From Methylobacter sp. (lineage in GTDB: Bacteria > Pseudomonadota > Gammaproteobacteria > Methylococcales > Methylomonadaceae), in assembly GCA_030679035.1 (NCBI GenBank), contig JAUXTH010000014.1, positions 1 through 42,820 of the forward strand: a stretch of 42,820 nucleotides of DNA. The letters are read 5' to 3'. Of this stretch, positions 17,544-26,895 are shown one piece after another. The notes under the pieces were generated by a model. It saw only the letters and a program-made list of their open reading frames with translations, searched no databases and was not told the origin of the DNA. A program made the position numbers and the translations under genes. Each line of letters starts with the position of its first letter. Within the stretch, counting starts at the first letter, position 1.

Positions 17544-18903
17544 TATTGTTCTCTGCATTTAAAAGGGGTAAGGTGATTTCCACGCAGGCTCCACCCGTCT
17601 CGTTGTTGTAAAGATTAATTCTGCCACCCAGGCGATTAATCGTGGAATAAGCTAACAATAAACCCACGCCCAAACCTCGTTTTTTGCTGATAACGGGCTG
17701 CTTACCGGCAAAATCGATTAGTTCCAGGGGAAATCCGGGGCCAAAATCCCTGATCTTAATAACAACGTAATCTAAATCCCAGGATGCGTGAAATTCGATG
17801 CTCTTTTCTGACGGCGATGCTTCAGCGGCATTATTTAAAATATTAATAATTGAGTGAGTCAGCGTCAGTTCAGCTACGATTTTTGCCGACGTTGTGACTT
17901 CAGCATCAATAAAAAAACTTAACTTTGCCGTCGGCTTGTGAGCGCGCCATTGCTTGATGACTTCATCAAGATAATCAGTCAACAGCATGGCCCTACCGGA
18001 TTCGGCGCGCATTTCACCGGCAGAAGCTGACATCACCGATAGCGCTGTTTTGCAACGATCAACCTGTTGCTGCATGATCAACAATTTCTCGTGCAAATCC
18101 GGGAAACGATGATCCGGGTACTCTTGCTCAAGCTCATGAGTCACGATTGCAATCGTGCCTAATGGCGTCCCCATATCGTGAGCCGCACTGGCGGCTAAGG
18201 TGCCCAATGCGACAACCCGATCATCCCTTAATGCATTTTCACGGGCTTCAGCCAGATTTCGTTCCTGCTCCTTCAGCGTTTTAGCCAGTTCAACCACAAA
18301 GAATGCGACCAAGCCGGCACTAAATACAAAACCGAACCACATGCCGAAAATATGCAGATTAAAGTAATGAGTGTCACTCATCGCGTGAACCTGCTGCAAC
18401 AACTGATAGTTCTTTGCATCGGAATACTGCATTTCCGGATTAGGTATATGAGGCTCTATCGACGGCAGCGGGACATTGTAGGCCATTAGCGCCGTATACA
18501 TGGACGTGGTTAAAATCACCATATACCAAGCATAGGATTGATGCAGCATAATGGCTGTAATAATCAGGGGCAATAAAAATACCCAGGTTATAGGGTTTGA
18601 TGCGCCTCCGGTCAGGTAGAGCAAAGCTGCAATTGCAAAAACATCAATAACTAACTGAGAAAAAATTTCCAGCTCCGTAACCGGATCTTCTGTCTGCAAG
18701 CGCATTGAGGTATAAATATTAACGGCGATTATCGACAATATCACCAACCAAAGCGGCTGCTCCGGCAAGCGGATATTAAGACCGTATACCGATAAAACAA
18801 TCAGTATAATCTCGCTGAGTATCATCAAATTTCTTAAAATAAACAGCCACTTCAGGTTTTGCCGAGCAGAGAACTCTGATCTAGGTGAGGCGTATGAGAG
18901 CAT
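17521..18903 (-). CDS. regB: RegB/PrrB-family redox sensor histidine kinase
   Basis: A 460-residue inner-membrane sensor kinase. The first 215 residues carry about six hydrophobic helices, including LTGGASNPITWVFLLPL, which fits the conserved GGxxNP(F) quinone-sensing segment of RegB. The H-box AAHDMGTPLGTI holds the phosphorylated H242; an ATPase domain follows with N-box NILNNAAEASP and G-boxes KIRDFGPGFP and GLGVGLLLA. I do not see the redox-active cysteine that Rhodobacter RegB has just before its H-box, so sensing may rely on the membrane quinone pool. It precedes and overlaps regA. A GCGAC-N5-GTCAC palindrome about 105 bases upstream may be a RegA site. Confidence 0.9.
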   Translation of the reverse strand: MLSYASPRSEFSARQNLKWLFILRNLMILSEIILIVLSVYGLNIRLPEQPLWLVILSIIAVNIYTSMRLQTEDPVTELEIFSQLVIDVFAIAALLYLTGGASNPITWVFLLPLIITAIMLHQSYAWYMVILTTSMYTALMAYNVPLPSIEPHIPNPEMQYSDAKNYQLLQQVHAMSDTHYFNLHIFGMWFGFVFSAGLVAFFVVELAKTLKEQERNLAEARENALRDDRVVALGTLAASAAHDMGTPLGTIAIVTHELEQEYPDHRFPDLHEKLLIMQQQVDRCKTALSVMSASAGEMRAESGRAMLLTDYLDEVIKQWRAHKPTAKLSFFIDAEVTTSAKIVAELTLTHSIINILNNAAEASPSEKSIEFHASWDLDYVVIKIRDFGPGFPLELIDFAGKQPVISKKRGLGVGLLLAYSTINRLGGRINLYNNETGGACVEITLPLLNAENNNDNSGHG

Positions 18904-19006
18904 TTTTATAAATAGAGTATGTTGTGAAAGCGGCCTGAATATGAATCTTAAGTGTGTTTAAGTACATTATCGGGGTTTTAATTTTAAATTAAACAAGAAT
19001 TAAACT

Positions 19007-19021
19007 GCGACAATATGTCAC
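19007..19021. promoter_or_regulatory. candidate RegA binding site
   Basis: GCGACAATATGTCAC is an inverted repeat (GCGAC-N5-GTCAC) close to the loose GCGGC-N5-GTCGC type sites reported for RegA/PrrA. It lies in the promoter region of regB, so autoregulation is plausible. The match is short and by eye only. Confidence 0.4.
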
Positions 19022-19124
19022 ATTTTATATTGCAATAGTTATTGGTATTATTAATCTAACTTTTAAGGCTCTTGTAGAGCTCCATAGCTGGAAAGTTGCG
19101 TTATATTCTTCCTAAAATATACTC

Positions 19125-19152
19125 AAAGGCGGTTTTTTAAACCGCCTTTTTT
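19125..19152 (-). terminator. bidirectional terminator overlapping the msrA stop
   Basis: AAAGGCGGTT (19125-19134) pairs with AACCGCCTTT (19140-19149) with T-runs on both strands. The stop codon of msrA (19139-19137) lies in the loop, so termination is immediate after translation ends. Confidence 0.85.
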
Positions 19153-19805
19153 TTGTCCGCTGAAATCCAACACCCATCAAAAGCCACGTCCAGGCCGCCT
19201 AAACCACAGTAACCCATAGGGTTCTTAGCCAGATATTGCTGATGCATATCCTCGGCATAATAAAACTCGTCAGCTGGCATGATTTCGGTGGTTATTTGGT
19301 TAAAACCTGCTTGGGTCAGTTGTTCCTGGTAACGTTGTTTGGATGCCAGCGCCTCAGCGAGTTGTTGCCGGGTGTAAGTATAAATACCGGATCGATATTG
19401 CGTACCAATGTCATTGCCTTGTCTCATGCCCTGCGTGGGGTTATGGGCCCCCCAGAAAACCCGAAGTAGCTCACGGTATGAAACAATAGCCGGATCATAA
19501 ATCACCTTGACGACCTCATTATGCCCGGTCAAGCCGGTACATAATTCCTCATACGTCGGATTTGGCGTATAACCGCCGGTATACCCAACTGCGGTGCTGA
19601 ATACGCCGAGACATTGCCAGAATTTTCGCTCCGCGCCCCAAAAGCAGCCCATGCCAAACAAGGCCTGCTCCATAGTCTCGGGAAAAGGCGGAACTATCGG
19701 GTTGCCGGTTACAAAATGCCTGTTGGTAACAGGCATGGGCGAGGCTCGGCCCGGCAAAGCGTCTTTTGGATCAGGTAAAGTAAGTTTTTTTGATGAAAAA
19801 ATCAT
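19137..19805 (-). CDS. msrA: peptide-methionine (S)-S-oxide reductase
   Basis: Repairs methionine-S-sulfoxide in proteins and free methionine using thioredoxin. The 222 residues show the catalytic GCFWGAE with nucleophile C54, then [23 protein letters not shown] and DIGTQYRS, the full MsrA core; the resolving cysteine is probably in YCGLGG near the C-terminus. I place the start at 19805 ([13 protein letters not shown]) because the E. coli-like N-terminal extension begins there; the open frame extends 32 residues further without family character. It neighbours hslO and a peroxiredoxin, a small oxidative-damage cluster. Confidence 0.95.
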   Translation of the reverse strand: MIFSSKKLTLPDPKDALPGRASPMPVTNRHFVTGNPIVPPFPETMEQALFGMGCFWGAERKFWQCLGVFSTAVGYTGGYTPNPTYEELCTGLTGHNEVVKVIYDPAIVSYRELLRVFWGAHNPTQGMRQGNDIGTQYRSGIYTYTRQQLAEALASKQRYQEQLTQAGFNQITTEIMPADEFYYAEDMHQQYLAKNPMGYCGLGGLDVAFDGCWISADKKKAV

Positions 19806-19889
19806 AGCCTGTGGTATTTTTATAAGACGGTTTAGACAAGGATTGATGATCCTGATGTCATAGAATGCACGACTTTTAACTGGAAAAAC

Positions 19890-20759
19890 ATGATAGAGCA
19901 AGATTTATTACACCGGTTTTTATTTGAAGAGCTGGGCGTTCGCGGGGAATGGGTCAAATTGGACACCAGCTGGCAAGCGGCAAAACTTCATCAGCGCGGC
20001 TCTGAAAACGTGCAGCAGCAACTGGGGCAGGCGCTGGCTGCCGTAGTCATGCTGTCGGCTACCGTCAAGTTTAAAGGCTCGATGATCCTTCAAGCCCAAG
20101 GCGACGGCGACATTAAAACACTGGTTGCTCAGGCAACGGATCAACGAAAAATAAGGGGCTTGGTCAGAGGCAAAAAAAACGTTGCTAACGGTCCGTTAGA
20201 AGCGATGTTCGGCCAAGGGCGGCTGGTATTAACCATTGAGTCGGAAAACGGTCACCCATATCAGGGCATTGTTCCGCTACAGGGCAATAATTTGGCTGCC
20301 GTATTGCAAACTTATTTTGAGCAATCCGAGCAACTTAAGACCCGCTTGTGGCTATTTGCCAATGCCACCCATGCCGTTGGATTATTATTGCAGGAACTGC
20401 CGGCGCAGGAAAATTATGAGGCCGATTGGGAGCATATCGAGATCTTGGCCAACACGGTGACCGAGCAGGAACTGTTCGATCTGGATTGCGAGCAACTGTT
20501 GTATCGATTATTCAACCAGGAAAAAGTCAGGTTGTTTGACGCAGAACCGGTCGAGTTCGGCTGCGCCTGCTCCCGGCCAAACATCGAGAAAACCTTATTC
20601 GCTATGGGACGGACTGAACTGGAAGATATTTTAAAAGAGCGGGACATTATTGAAGTGAACTGCGAATTCTGTAGTGAACAATACCGCTTTGATAAAATTG
20701 ATGTGGAAAATATCCTGTCTCAGAAAAGTACCGTTACCGACTCCGAAACACTACATTAG
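19890..20759 (+). CDS. hslO: redox-regulated chaperone Hsp33
   Basis: A cytosolic holdase switched on by oxidants such as HOCl, or by peroxide plus heat, through zinc release and disulfide formation. The 289 residues comprise an N-terminal substrate-binding domain, a linker, and the zinc switch: C225-x-C227 in FGCACS, then C258-x-x-C261 in NCEFC, exactly 30 residues apart as in the family's CxC-X27-32-CxxC. The start [14 protein letters not shown] is typical. It is divergent from msrA across 84 bp and followed eleven bases later by a lipoprotein gene that may be cotranscribed. Confidence 0.96.
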   Translation: MIEQDLLHRFLFEELGVRGEWVKLDTSWQAAKLHQRGSENVQQQLGQALAAVVMLSATVKFKGSMILQAQGDGDIKTLVAQATDQRKIRGLVRGKKNVANGPLEAMFGQGRLVLTIESENGHPYQGIVPLQGNNLAAVLQTYFEQSEQLKTRLWLFANATHAVGLLLQELPAQENYEADWEHIEILANTVTEQELFDLDCEQLLYRLFNQEKVRLFDAEPVEFGCACSRPNIEKTLFAMGRTELEDILKERDIIEVNCEFCSEQYRFDKIDVENILSQKSTVTDSETLH

Positions 20760-20770
20760 TAAATAATCCT

Positions 20771-21565
20771 ATGAAAACCGGAATCATTAAACGAAGTCTT
20801 CGCATTGTTTTTTTGCTGGCACTGGCGGGTTCATTATCCGGTTGCATGTACTGGATTCGGGCCTATCAAGTCTACCTGCAAATGGATGAATTCGATCGCC
20901 ACTTTTCCGTCGTGGCCAATGACGAATTTACTTTGCACTTCAAAGATCCCATTCTTTTCAGCAAGGATTTTGTCTCCCTATCCAAGCTTTATGCCAGCCA
21001 GGATGACCCCACGGCTGATGGCAGACGCTGGCGATACTGGTTTCGCAAGGTTGACGGCAACAATAAACTGATCAAGCCGGAGGTAAAATTTTATTCGGAC
21101 TTGAATTTCAATAAAGAAAGCCGCCTGATTGCCTGGTCGTTTTCCTCACTTTTCCTGGCGATTGCCCCGCCCAAGTTTTTAGAGGTTTCGTTGCGCTCGA
21201 TAGGCGGCGCCGAAATCGATAAAGAAAAACAACAGCTCAAAGCCAACTCGGCATTGCTGGAAAAAATCACCGACGATTTGCCCAAAAAACCGGCCGTGCT
21301 GGCCCAATTGGGTGAGCCGTTTGAGATCAAGGATGAGCCGGAACAGGAAATCTATATTTACCGTTTCCTGCTGGAAACCCATCATATAGAAGAAGGTTAT
21401 GAGGATCGCGCCTTGAACGAGGTTAAAATCACCTTTGATAAAAAGACTCAGGAGTTGGTTAGAATGGCAGGGCGTTTTGCAGGACTTAAGGTTTCAATTA
21501 ATTACCGAAAGTTTCTGGATGAACCGCAAGATGTCGCGCAGAGCAAACAGGAAGAGCGGAACTGA
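20771..21565 (+). CDS. hypothetical lipoprotein
   Basis: A 264-residue exported lipoprotein of unknown function. Residues 1-24 form a signal peptide with lipobox LSGC and the lipidated Cys at about 25. The mature part opens with YWIRAYQVYLQMDEFDRHF and contains several strand-like segments (DEFTLHFKDPILF, EIYIYRFLLETHHIE, LNEVKITFDKKTQELVRMAGRF), suggesting a beta-rich periplasmic domain. The gene starts eleven bases after hslO and ends at a strong terminator. I do not recognise the family; the residue after the Cys (Met) gives no inner-membrane retention signal, so outer-membrane sorting is likely. Confidence 0.75.
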   Translation: MKTGIIKRSLRIVFLLALAGSLSGCMYWIRAYQVYLQMDEFDRHFSVVANDEFTLHFKDPILFSKDFVSLSKLYASQDDPTADGRRWRYWFRKVDGNNKLIKPEVKFYSDLNFNKESRLIAWSFSSLFLAIAPPKFLEVSLRSIGGAEIDKEKQQLKANSALLEKITDDLPKKPAVLAQLGEPFEIKDEPEQEIYIYRFLLETHHIEEGYEDRALNEVKITFDKKTQELVRMAGRFAGLKVSINYRKFLDEPQDVAQSKQEERN

Positions 21566-21592
21566 AAACGTATTAACGCCCTTCCCGGCAAT

Positions 21593-21629
21593 AAAAAAGG
21601 CTTAGACAATCAATGTCTAAGCCTTTTTT
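21593..21629. terminator. strong bidirectional intrinsic terminator
   Basis: A perfect 16-bp stem (21593-21608 with 21614-21629, core GGCTTAGACA) with a five-base loop and T-runs on both strands. It separates the convergent hslO-lipoprotein unit and the peroxiredoxin gene and can stop both. Confidence 0.93.
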
Positions 21630-21670
21630 ATTACGCAGACCGGTTAGGCCAGCACCATACAAGCTATGAT

Positions 21671-22276
21671 TTACAGCTTATCAGCATTTTTATCCAGATA
21701 CTCCGCAACACCGGCAGGACTTGCATTCATACCTGCATCGCCTTTGTGCCAGCCTGCTGGACATACTTCGCCATGCTCCTCATGGAATTGCAAGGCATCA
21801 ATCATGCGCAGCATTTCATCCATGTTACGACCTAAAGGCAGGTCGTTAACAACCTGATGACGGACTTTGCCGGAACGGTCGATCAGGAAAGAGCCACGGT
21901 AAGCCACAGCAGCGCCCTCCACTTCAACATCATAATCTTTGCAAATAGCGTGAGATATGTCAGCAGCCATTGTGTAACGAACGGGGCCGATACCGCCTTT
22001 ATTAATAGGGGTATTACGCCATGCATTATGGGTGAAATGAGAGTCGACAGACACAGCAATCACTTCAACATTACGGCTTTTGAACTCATCGATACGATGA
22101 TCCAAAGCAATTAATTCACTTGGACAAACAAAAGTGAAATCCAATGGGTAGAAAAACACTACCGCATATTTTCCGCTAGTGGCCTCGGAAAAACTAAATG
22201 AATCAACTATTTGACCATCGCCCAAAACGGCAGGAACTGTAAAATCAGGTGCTTGTTTACCGACTAATACGCTCAT
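21671..22276 (-). CDS. 2-Cys peroxiredoxin (AhpC/TSA family)
   Basis: Reduces hydrogen peroxide and organic peroxides through a cysteine sulfenic acid intermediate, normally recycled by thioredoxin or AhpF. The 201 residues show the peroxidatic site FYPLDFTFVCPSE (C51), the family's GGIG segment at about 94, and the resolving cysteine C172 in EVCPAGW, so it is a typical 2-Cys enzyme of the Prx1/AhpC group. No reductase gene is adjacent. It lies in the msrA-hslO redox stretch. The upstream gap to 22503 holds a small CCACTG/CAGTGG hairpin near 22333 but no recognisable OxyR site. Confidence 0.94.
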   Translation of the reverse strand: MSVLVGKQAPDFTVPAVLGDGQIVDSFSFSEATSGKYAVVFFYPLDFTFVCPSELIALDHRIDEFKSRNVEVIAVSVDSHFTHNAWRNTPINKGGIGPVRYTMAADISHAICKDYDVEVEGAAVAYRGSFLIDRSGKVRHQVVNDLPLGRNMDEMLRMIDALQFHEEHGEVCPAGWHKGDAGMNASPAGVAEYLDKNADKL

Positions 22277-22548
22277 TGATTATCTCCAATAAATAGTGAA
22301 AAAACAAAAGACTGTTAACTTGTTGTTAGCCACTGAAGCAGTGGATGGCTGAAATTGTACACTAGGTTAGTCGGGAATTGGAGAGGGTTCTGATTTTTAG
22401 CTTGCTTTAATTTTAATTTGAGCCATAATTTGTCATCAATAGCTTACAATGCCGTCGGGGGATTACTCTAACTCGGGGTTTCTTAAAGACTCGTCGCCCT
22501 AACTTGGCTGTTAAATTCATTTATTCATTCGTTTTATGGGGTTCTACC

Positions 22549-23064
22549 ATGGCAAAAGATAAACATATTACCGAGCCCGATGTGTTCGGCTATCAGGTTC
22601 GTATCGTAAGACGCGGCAAAGAAAGCAGTCGTTATTTTTCACATAAATTGTGGGGCAACAAAGGCAAGTCTTTGAAAGCCGCGATTACCTGGCGTGACCA
22701 GATGCTGACCGTTTTAAAAGGCAGCAAGACACGGTTCCTTAAGCCACCCAAAAATAAAACCACCACCGGCGTCACAGGCGTATCCAGAACCATCAAGTAT
22801 GATCATCGTAAAGATAAAAGCTATCTTTGCTATACCGTTTTCTGGGTCAGTAACGGCAAATCGAGGAATAAAACCTTTCAGGTTGGCAATGTCGATAAAG
22901 TGACGGCAGATGACGAATTGCATGCGTTTCGCACCGCCAAGCTATTCAGAAGCTGCTATGAACATTCAATCGATAATGACCTTGAATTTTACGACAGTAA
23001 ATTCACCGGCTGGAAGAAGCTACGCTTGTATGAAGACGAGAATTTGAACGCAGTAGCGTTTTAA
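22549..23064 (+). CDS. AP2/ERF-like domain protein
   Basis: A 171-residue basic protein. Residues 65-130 (TGVTGVSRTIKYDH...SYLCYTVFWV..GKSRNKTFQVG....AFRTAKLFRS) fit the three-strand plus helix AP2 DNA-binding fold, known from plant ERF factors and from bacterial and phage homing endonucleases. The first 55 residues (YQVRIVRRGKESSRYFSHKLWG..SLKAAITWRDQML) look like a second, diverged copy of the same fold. No HNH nuclease or integrase motif is present, so it is a stand-alone DNA-binding candidate. The ATG at 22549 follows GGGG and is preferred over a longer reading from 22504. Function unknown. Confidence 0.7.
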   Translation: MAKDKHITEPDVFGYQVRIVRRGKESSRYFSHKLWGNKGKSLKAAITWRDQMLTVLKGSKTRFLKPPKNKTTTGVTGVSRTIKYDHRKDKSYLCYTVFWVSNGKSRNKTFQVGNVDKVTADDELHAFRTAKLFRSCYEHSIDNDLEFYDSKFTGWKKLRLYEDENLNAVAF

Positions 23065-23127
23065 ACAAAGAGTTCGTGTTAGGGGCCTGCGCTCACCCTT
23101 CGTCGGGATTGCCGCTCATTTATGCGG

Positions 23128-25014
23128 CTAAAGCTCGATACGGATACCCAGTTCTATAACGCGCTCAACGGGAATTTTGAAAAAGTCTATCGCGCTTGAC
23201 GCATTGTGGAATAAAAACCGGAATAAGGGTCTGCGCCATTTAGACATCGGGCTTTTTTTCCGAAAAGACAGTCGCTCGCTACCGATAAAAAACGATGTCT
23301 GCTTGAAATCGATGTTTAACCCCTCATGAGCGCACTGCTCTAAAGCTTGCCGCACATCAGGGCTTTGCTGGAAACCATAATAAAGTTTAACCCGGTAAAA
23401 ATTGCCGTCCTTGCCAAAAGCCCGAATCTTGACCCGGTGCGCCACATCAACGTACGGTTCATCCTTAGTGACGATGGTTAATACAACGATTTGTTCATGC
23501 AGTACGTGGTTATGCTCGAAATTGTGCAAAAACACCTGAGGTACGCCATGCAAGCTTTTTGCCAGATAAATGGCCGAACCTTTAGCAATCACTGCCTGAT
23601 GACTGATGATCTTATCTTCCAAGTCCTCAAACAGCATGCGCCTCTCATCCATGTAGTCCGCCAACAAGGCACGACCCTGAATCCATGTCGTCATCATCAA
23701 AAACAGCACAACTCCAATAACCAAAGGCAACCAGCCGCCGGTCGGAATTTTTAAACTGTTAGAGGAAAGAAACAAAAAATCAACGGTTAGAAACGTGGTC
23801 AAAAAAGTAATGCCGGCCGACTTTTTCCATTGCCAAAGTTCCTGAATGACGATAAACACCAAAATGGTATCGACAATCATGGTGCCGGTAACCGCAATGC
23901 CGTAAGCCGAAGCGAGTGCCGAGGAAGATTTAAAACTCAAGACCACGACAAATACCGAAACCATCAGCAACCAGTTGATCGCAGGAATATACACCTGCCC
24001 AACCTCCCGGCCCGAAGTATGTAAAATATTCATGCGCGGGCAGTAGCCAAGCTGTATGGCCTGCCTAGTGACCGAGAACGCGCCGGAGATGACCGCCTGA
24101 GAGGCAATAACGGAAGCCAGTGTCGCCAAAAATAATAGCGGATACATCGCCCAGGTCGGCGCCAGCAAATAGAATGGATTTTTCACCGCTTCAGGGTGTT
24201 CAAGCAGCAACGCGCCTTGCCCAAAATAGTTCAGCAACAAGGCCGGGAAAACAAAGCTGAACCAAGCGTAACGAATTGGTTTCAGGCCGAAATGGCCCAT
24301 GTCGGCATAAAGCGCTTCCGCGCCGGTTATTGCCAACACCACCGCCCCCATGATTAGAAAACCCTGCCATCCCAATTCGATCAATAAATGAACCGCGTAA
24401 TAGGGGTTAACCGCAGCCAATACGCCGGGCGCATCGATAATATTATTTACACCTAGACCGCCCAAGGTGACAAACCAAAGACACATGATCGGTGAAAACA
24501 TTTTTCCGACGGTTCCGGTGCCTTTGGCCTGCAAAATAAATAGCGCCAGGAGCACCGCAAGTGTAATCGGCAACACATAATGCGCCAAGGGCGGCGCAAT
24601 GATCTGCAAACCTTCGACTGCGCTTAATACCGAAATTGCTGGAGTGATAATGCCGTCGCCGTAAAACAAAGCGGCGCCGAGCAAACCAATGGTAATGATA
24701 AAGCGTGTTTTTTTCGGATTATCCTTAGCGCTTTGTAGTGCAAAGGTCATTAGCGCCATGATGCCGCCCTCACCCTTGTTGTTAACGCGCATAATAAAAG
24801 TCGCGTATTTGATGGCTACAACCAAGGTTAACGCCCAGAAAACCAGCGACAGCACACCCAGCACATGGGGCTTATCAATCGGCAAATGGCTACCGAAAAT
24901 TTCCTTAACAGCATATAAGGGACTGGTGCCAATATCGCCAAACACGACACCGATTGCGCTTAGCGCCAAAACGGTGACTTGTTGATTGGAATGACTCGCT
25001 GAATTTGTCGACAT
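23128..25014 (-). CDS. kup: potassium uptake protein Kup
   Basis: A K+/H+ symporter of the KUP/HAK/KT family in the inner membrane. The 628 residues start at MSTNSASHSNQQVTVLALSA, followed by the signature GVVFGDIGTSPLYAVKEIF in helix 1; about twelve hydrophobic helices extend to residue 450, then a cytoplasmic C-terminal domain. The open frame continues 75 residues upstream but that part lies in the nhaD gene and lacks family character. The gene begins 29 bases after nhaD on the same strand, so the two form a Na+ export/K+ import unit. No good ribosome binding site precedes the ATG, suggesting coupling or low expression. Confidence 0.94.
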   Translation of the reverse strand: MSTNSASHSNQQVTVLALSAIGVVFGDIGTSPLYAVKEIFGSHLPIDKPHVLGVLSLVFWALTLVVAIKYATFIMRVNNKGEGGIMALMTFALQSAKDNPKKTRFIITIGLLGAALFYGDGIITPAISVLSAVEGLQIIAPPLAHYVLPITLAVLLALFILQAKGTGTVGKMFSPIMCLWFVTLGGLGVNNIIDAPGVLAAVNPYYAVHLLIELGWQGFLIMGAVVLAITGAEALYADMGHFGLKPIRYAWFSFVFPALLLNYFGQGALLLEHPEAVKNPFYLLAPTWAMYPLLFLATLASVIASQAVISGAFSVTRQAIQLGYCPRMNILHTSGREVGQVYIPAINWLLMVSVFVVVLSFKSSSALASAYGIAVTGTMIVDTILVFIVIQELWQWKKSAGITFLTTFLTVDFLFLSSNSLKIPTGGWLPLVIGVVLFLMMTTWIQGRALLADYMDERRMLFEDLEDKIISHQAVIAKGSAIYLAKSLHGVPQVFLHNFEHNHVLHEQIVVLTIVTKDEPYVDVAHRVKIRAFGKDGNFYRVKLYYGFQQSPDVRQALEQCAHEGLNIDFKQTSFFIGSERLSFRKKSPMSKWRRPLFRFLFHNASSAIDFFKIPVERVIELGIRIEL

Positions 25015-25043
25015 AGGAAATATTGGATTAGTAAATAAGCAGC

Positions 25044-26537
25044 CTAGAAATAGCGGCCATTGATTAGAAAGTGGGTGGCGATGCTGCCTAAGTAACCCAG
25101 CGCGATGACCGGCGTCCATTTCAGATGGCTGGTGAAGGTGTAAATCCCTTTCGCCTGCCCCATCAAACCCACGCCTGCCGCGGAACCGACCGCCAACATG
25201 CTGCCGCCGACACCGGCGGTCAATGTGACCAGCAACCACTGGCCTTCAGATATATCAGGTGCCATGGTCAATACAGACAGCATGATGGTGCCGTTGTCCA
25301 CGAACGCTGAGGCGATGCCGACCAGAATGTTGGCTACGGTAGGATCGTTGTTACCGTATAGATGAAGGGATGCCACTTCCATATAGCCGATGAAACTCAA
25401 GCCGCCGACACCTACCATTACGCCGTAAAAAAACAGCAAAGTGTCCCATTCCAGGTTGGCGACTTTCTGGAAAATATCAAACGGCAGCTCCCGCGCCAGT
25501 TGCTGATTTACCTCTGCCTGCGGATTGTTCATGTATTTCATCGGCCCAAAATGATCGATTTTGACATCGGTCAAATCCACGGGTATCAATATGGGATGAG
25601 AATCGCGGGTTTTTTGCAGGTAATAGCTGAAAAACTTCAAATAGGTCAGGCCCATCATCATCCCGGCCGCAGGCGGCAAGCTCAGGAAGTTTTCAAAACA
25701 AGCCGAGGTAATAATGGTCAATACGAACAAAAAGATGATTACCCAGCCGCCGCGCTTCATGTCCTGTGCTTCCATGACCGCAGCGGGCCTTTCTTGCGGG
25801 ATAAAGAAATGCATGACGGCGGCGGGTATTGCGAAGTTGACGATGGCCGGAATCAACAGGGAAAAGAAATCAGCAAAAGGCACGACGCCTTTTTGCCAGA
25901 CCAACAACGTAGTGATGTCGCCAAAGGGACTGAAGGAGCCGCCCGCATTGGAGGCGACCACAACGTTAATACAGGATAAGGTAACAAAGCGCGGGCATGC
26001 TTTGCCCATAGCCAGAATAACCGAACCCATCAGCAAGGCGGTAGTGAGATTGTTGCAGCCGGACGAAATAAAGAACGACTGGAAACCGGTAATCCAGAAT
26101 AATTGCCGATAGCTGAAGTTCTTGCTCAATAGCCAGACCCGCAGGCTGTCAAATACGCCCCGGTCTTCCATCGCATTCAAGTAAGTCATCGAGACCATGA
26201 TGAACAAAAACAGTTCGCCGTAACTTTCAAGCGTAGAGCGGAACGCGACTCCGGCTTGTTCGCTCATTCCGGCCTTGGTATAAAAAGCGGCAATAAATAT
26301 CCAGATAAGGCTCGCCGCAAACACCATAGGCTTGGATTTTTTCAACTCAGTCACTTCCTCGGTCATCGCAAGGATGTAGGCAACGGCAAAAACTATCAAA
26401 GCCAGATAACCGGCCCAATGCTGAGTCAAATCCAACGGTTGCACTTGGCTAATGGATCCGGCTTCATCGGCTGCCATTGCTAAAGAAGGGAAAAGGAGGG
26501 CGAGTATGATCGGAATATATTTTGAGCAAAGCGACAT
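25044..26537 (-). CDS. nhaD: NhaD-type Na+/H+ antiporter
   Basis: A 497-residue inner-membrane antiporter of the NhaD/ion-transporter superfamily that exports Na+ (and Li+) in exchange for protons, important under salt and alkaline load. The start at 26537 (MSLCSKYIPIILALLF) has AAGGA upstream and opens with a cleavable-looking signal (SLAMAADEAG). Some twelve hydrophobic helices follow. Family blocks seen: FISSGCNNLTTALLMGSVI, VVVASNAGGSFSPFGDITTLLVW with the conserved Asp, and SAFVDNGTIMLSVLTM near the end. An 11-residue upstream extension in frame is not supported. Followed by kup. Confidence 0.93.
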   Translation of the reverse strand: MSLCSKYIPIILALLFPSLAMAADEAGSISQVQPLDLTQHWAGYLALIVFAVAYILAMTEEVTELKKSKPMVFAASLIWIFIAAFYTKAGMSEQAGVAFRSTLESYGELFLFIMVSMTYLNAMEDRGVFDSLRVWLLSKNFSYRQLFWITGFQSFFISSGCNNLTTALLMGSVILAMGKACPRFVTLSCINVVVASNAGGSFSPFGDITTLLVWQKGVVPFADFFSLLIPAIVNFAIPAAVMHFFIPQERPAAVMEAQDMKRGGWVIIFLFVLTIITSACFENFLSLPPAAGMMMGLTYLKFFSYYLQKTRDSHPILIPVDLTDVKIDHFGPMKYMNNPQAEVNQQLARELPFDIFQKVANLEWDTLLFFYGVMVGVGGLSFIGYMEVASLHLYGNNDPTVANILVGIASAFVDNGTIMLSVLTMAPDISEGQWLLVTLTAGVGGSMLAVGSAAGVGLMGQAKGIYTFTSHLKWTPVIALGYLGSIATHFLINGRYF

Positions 26538-26570
26538 TTTTTTCCTTAAGCGACAGGCAAAATTGAACAA

Positions 26571-26895
26571 AATCTGTTGTTTCTACGCATAGTGAAGCTA
26601 TTTTTATCCAACGTGTTTAAGACAGGCGCGTTTTGATGGGCAATAACGCATTACTTATTACAAACAAAATGGATAAAAACAGTTCAGAAATTGAATATAT
26701 GATACACCTGATCGATGGATCGATGAAGAGCGGCAGCATCGCTCCGATACGCACCGGTTGAAATTAGACTAAAAGTTTTCGTTAATCAATGATTGAATTT
26801 GCAGTTAGAGTGTATACAAATTATTAACAAACCACGAAGAATTCGGATTGTTTTTACGGTGGCTTCTTCGTGGTTTTATGGCTCTTGAGAGGGAG
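26571..26895. promoter_or_regulatory. nhaD upstream region with a 13-bp inverted repeat
   Basis: A 325-bp gap without a gene. AAACCACGAAGAA (26829-26841) pairs with TTCTTCGTGGTTT (26864-26876) right after exbD and probably serves as its terminator, although the T-run is weak. The wording CCACGAAGA also occurs in the hairpin at 41723-41842. The part nearer nhaD contains overlapping GATCGATG words at about 26712-26730; I see no riboswitch that I can name. Confidence 0.5.

Noticed and set aside
25015-25239. 75-residue N-terminal extension of kup
   Set aside because: It overlaps nhaD coding sequence in another frame and has no family similarity; the ATG at 25014 fits the Kup N-terminus.
25362-25979. 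205-residue plus-strand frame inside nhaD
   Set aside because: Antisense to conserved NhaD motifs; no start signal and no family pattern.
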